A stretch of DNA of 64,000 nt from Acanthamoeba castellanii str. Neff (taxonomy: Eukaryota; Discosea; Longamoebia; Acanthamoebidae), in NCBI RefSeq assembly GCF_000313135.1, contig NW_004457702.1, positions 1,046,001 to 1,110,000 of the forward strand, read 5' to 3'. Under the pieces are notes generated by a model. That model worked only from the letters and a program-made list of their open reading frames with translations, was not told where the DNA came from and ran no database searches. Shown here piece by piece: positions 59,001-64,000 of this stretch. Position 1 is the first letter of the stretch, and each line of letters opens with the position of its first letter. The position numbers were made by a program, and so were the translations under genes.

Positions 59001-59521
59001 AGGCGCATGCCCTCCATGCAGTCGACCACCACCAGAGCGCCGTCTGTCAAACGCAGCCCTGCACCCACCTGCATCCGCACGTGTCAGGCCTCGTCGTGGC
59101 ACTAGTGCTGCATATGAACGTCACATGTGGGCACCTCTGCAAGCAGGTCACCTTGGCCAGGAGTGTCGACTACGTTGAGCCGTCGACAAGGTTCGTGCGC
59201 GGGCAGCTGGACTGACGACCAACCGAGCAGCCCATCGCCACTACTCGAGTCTGCCTGCGCTTGGTCTGTGCCCTGTGCAGCTGCTGCCAGCGTGTGCCCC
59301 AGTGCCCCTGCGTGGGCGTGGTGATGCCGGCAGGGCCGTGGCACGGTGTCAAGGACTCCAGAGGGAGTAGGTATTTCTTTTGCTATTGGGGGCAACGCGG
59401 TCGTACGTGCGAGGACAGACTTGCCATGACCGACGGCGCCCACGATGCTCACGTTTCGTATGCACCGCTGGTCAAGCCGGCGCTTCGAAGCTCCCTCCCC
59501 CCTGCACCCTGGTGCCTCCAT
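56001..59521 (-). CDS. EF-2-like protein B with altered GTPase motifs and no diphthamide histidine
   Basis: Twelve exons (59521-59407, 59376-59135, 59068-58904, 58842-58697, 58630-58508, 58414-58192, 58115-57986, 57905-57745, 57676-57461, 57329-56925, 56806-56266, 56161-56001) sum to 875 codons. The G1 loop is GAVGHGKS. The switch-I segment with its conserved Thr is replaced by an unrelated Pro/His/Ala stretch. G3 reads DTPGQGD (Gly-His becomes Gly-Gln) and G4 is SKLD, not NKLD. Domains II-V are clear ([36 protein letters not shown]). At the diphthamide site the expected AIHRGGGQ is ARRRGAGQ, so His is Arg (codon 56579-56581). The protein is not a normal translocase, but every exon is open. 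Confidence 0.88.
57339..57405. repeat. (GTGTGC)n repeat in an EF-2-like intron
   Basis: About eleven copies of a GTGTGC-type hexamer lie in the intron 57330-57460. It is also Z-DNA-type alternating purine/pyrimidine. Confidence 0.9.
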
Positions 59522-59606
59522 CTCTGCCCAAAGTAGAGGCGTGGCCCGACGTTGGAGGCTTGCTGCAGGATTGCTGCTTCGGTGTCGACAACAAAGAAAA
59601 CAAAAC

Positions 59607-59952
59607 TCATCGCCGACGCAGCGCTGGGCTGGCAGCCACACGCCGCCAGCTGAAGATGCCAAGGACGGCATAGAGCACCAGCGTGTGACTCACTATCGAT
59701 TCGTGTGTGTCGTGTGGATCGTGAGAAGATGGTATGCTCGAACGACCACAGAGCGTGAAATGGTGAGATGGGGGAACGTACGAGAGATGAGGACGAGCGG
59801 ATGAGAGAAAGTGGTGGCATCCTTGATGGGGATGCACATGGCGATCACGTTGTTGGCCACGTGCAGGGCGATCGATTCCCAAATCGATCCGAGAAGCAGA
59901 AAGCGAGCGCTGTAGAAGAGGCCGATCTCGATACCAAGCGCCACCTGCCGCG

Positions 59953-59991
<39 letters not shown>

Positions 59992-60024
59992 TAGCCGTGC
60001 AGTGTGAGAGAAAAGAGCAGAGTG

Positions 60025-60075
<51 letters not shown>

Positions 60076-61506
60076 ACTCGGACGTGCCTGCATCAGGACG
60101 TAAACAGACGAGAACCGGCCGTTGAAGAGGTTGATGAGGTGGAAGAGTCCAAACAAAATGTTGGCGATCACCGCACAGGTGCCCGCCTTGTGAGACCTGC
60201 GCACCACATCGACCACGGGTGGTTAGCCCCCACCACATACTCCCTCTACTGAGCAGTCGGCGAGGGAGGAGGGAAGAGGGAAGAGAAGAGACCTGTGATA
60301 GAGGACGTAGAAGAGGCAGCCCCGGAAGATGATCTCCTCCTTGATGGGGTCGAAGAAGATGAGGTTGAAGATGTTGTAGTAGCCCACCAATTTCGGACCC
60401 TCTCCGGCAGCACCAGCACCGTGAGCCTCGGCAGCGCTCGCGTCCGGAGCGAAAAAGTTGGAGAAACCCATGTACCAGCTTCCAGTCGCCGCCTAGTGGT
60501 GATGGTCGCGTCGCATCGCGATGAAGAGTAACATGTCAGACTGCCGGGGTCATCAATAAGAAAGATGAAGACCCTAACCTGAATACAGACGAGCAGGAGA
60601 GTGACGACGAGCTGGTAGGCGATCAGCTGCATGGCCAGGTAGCTCACTCGAGGCTTCAGCAATCCCAGCCTGTCCGCAGAGAGTCGAGCGCGAGAGTTGA
60701 GTTAAATCACGTTCAGCGCAAGCTACGGAGTGGAGGGACGAACCACTCGGGGAGAGCTCGAATCTTGGCCTGCGTCGGGCGCACCGTGCGGTACAGCAGC
60801 CAGCCCACGACCGTCGCACACGCCAATGCGGCAAGCACTGCGTGCAGCACGATTGCGAACGCATCACTGCAGGGAAAGGCGCGTGCGGGTCAATTACAGT
60901 CTGGAGTCAGTGCCAGCTAGCCCCGACTCAACGCGCGCGCGTGTTTGCAACCAACCAACCTTGTGATGATGCAGCCGAGTGTTTGCGCCCACTGCCACAC
61001 GACGCCGAACCCTGTAGCCGCTTCCTCGCTCGAAAACACGCACTGTGACACCCCCTTACGTCGGTCAAGGCGCTGACAGTGACAAAGAAGAGAAAAGGAA
61101 GGAGAGATACCGAGCGCAGGACGCGCGGGTAGGTCGGCGGGGTGTCGAGAACGGAGAGGACCAGGCCGGCGATCGTGGGGCAGAGCAGCACCAGCACAAA
61201 GTACTCGGCCATGCTGAACACCGCCTCCACGGTGCCGAACACCAGCGAATTCTCGAGCCTCCTCCTCATCGTGCTCCCATCTGCCGCCGCCTCCGCCGCT
61301 CGTTCTGCTCAGCCCCCCCCCCCGCGGATGTGGGTGAGGCATTGCCCTGCCCCAGCTCTACTGGCCACAGGCCAGTTGCCTTTTTTGGAGGGGGGGGGAG
61401 AACCTGCGGTTGGTGGTGCTTCTGATCGCTCAGCTGGCAAGGGAGGTGGGACGGGAGGCAGCCGCCCGGCGTCAGCCAGACGGGTCTTCACACGCTTCGT
61501 GGCCAT
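59607..61506 (-). CDS. CPBP/Rce1-type intramembrane metalloprotease
   Basis: Minus-strand gene of about seven exons, ATG at 61504-61506, stop at 59607-59609. The N-terminal 40 residues are basic and proline-rich. Several membrane helices follow. The glutamate motif is KEEIIFRGCLFYVLY (EExxxR), the second is FGLFHLINLF (FxxxH) and the third is HVANNV (HxxxN), the metal-binding set of the CPBP family. Members such as Rce1 cut the last three residues from CaaX proteins; other members act in stress or peptide processing. Exon ends in 60500-61300 are approximate. The window also contains a CaaX-ended Ras fusion. Confidence 0.85.
59950..59988. repeat. (AC)n microsatellite in the CPBP gene
   Basis: About 19 AC units next to an exon end of the CPBP protease gene, within an intron. 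Confidence 0.9.
60027..60076. repeat. (GTGC)n tetranucleotide repeat
   Basis: About twelve GTGC units in the same intron as the AC repeat. Two different simple repeats 40 bases apart make this intron hypervariable. Confidence 0.9.
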
Positions 61507-61630
61507 AGATCTATGTGAGGTGCGGAAGAACGAAAAGAAGAAAAGGAAAATTTAAAGAAATAACAATTCCTCACAGCGCAGGCACCCCTATTTATTTGCT
61601 CGAAGTGCAACAGGGCCGACCCTTCTTTCA

Positions 61631-63999
<2,369 letters not shown>

Positions 64000-64000
64000 A

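Overview
The window is eukaryotic nuclear DNA. Nearly every gene is broken by short GT-AG introns of about 45-190 nt, spliced frames join in phase, and genes lie on both strands with very little space between them. Exons are GC-rich, and many introns carry GT/AC microsatellites. The gene content (villin headpiece, many F-box, FYVE and Ras-type proteins, exocyst, TRAPP, Mago) and the base composition suggest a free-living amoebozoan of the Acanthamoeba type. The organism is inferred. No tRNA, rRNA, CRISPR array, transposon or virus-like gene was recognised.

Layout, 1-16 kb: the 3' end of an unknown gene, the diphthamide co-chaperone DPH4, a FYVE-like zinc-finger protein, a RecQ helicase with a mitochondria-like leader, a histidine phosphatase, a small FCS-type zinc protein, a SAM methyltransferase, an FMN reductase, and exocyst EXO84. 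EXO84 is divergent from a tiny Dad2-like coiled-coil gene. 16-32 kb: a coiled-coil/gelsolin/villin-headpiece fusion, an F-box/MORN protein, Mago nashi, SFT2, an alpha/beta hydrolase, and a VIT-vWA protein whose vWA domain is interrupted by a UBR-type zinc finger. 32-45 kb: an STI1/ankyrin/RING protein, a cysteine-rich micro-ORF, a HAD phosphatase, a TPR protein, an EF-2-like gene without its GTPase domain, an F-box/Ras fusion with a CaaX end, another F-box protein and an unknown gene. 45-64 kb: an acyltransferase-3 membrane protein, a PH/coiled-coil protein, a small acidic membrane protein, an eEF1A-lysine-methyltransferase-like protein divergent from TRAPPC5, a membrane-anchored FYVE protein, a nitrilase, a second EF-2-like gene with altered GTPase motifs and no diphthamide histidine, a CPBP/Rce1-type protease, and an AFG2-type AAA+ ATPase cut by the window end.

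The genes do not form one pathway, but three themes recur: membrane traffic (EXO84, SFT2, TRAPPC5, FYVE proteins), ubiquitin-type adaptors (four F-box proteins, a RING, a UBR box) and translation/EF-2 biology (DPH4, two aberrant EF-2 paralogs, an eEF1A-type methyltransferase, AFG2). The strongest candidates for undescribed biology are the UBR box inside a vWA domain, the F-box/Ras fusion and the pair of degenerate EF-2-like genes. Exon boundaries were found by eye from GT/AG sites and phase. Where summed exons gave whole codons the model is firm; elsewhere boundaries are approximate.
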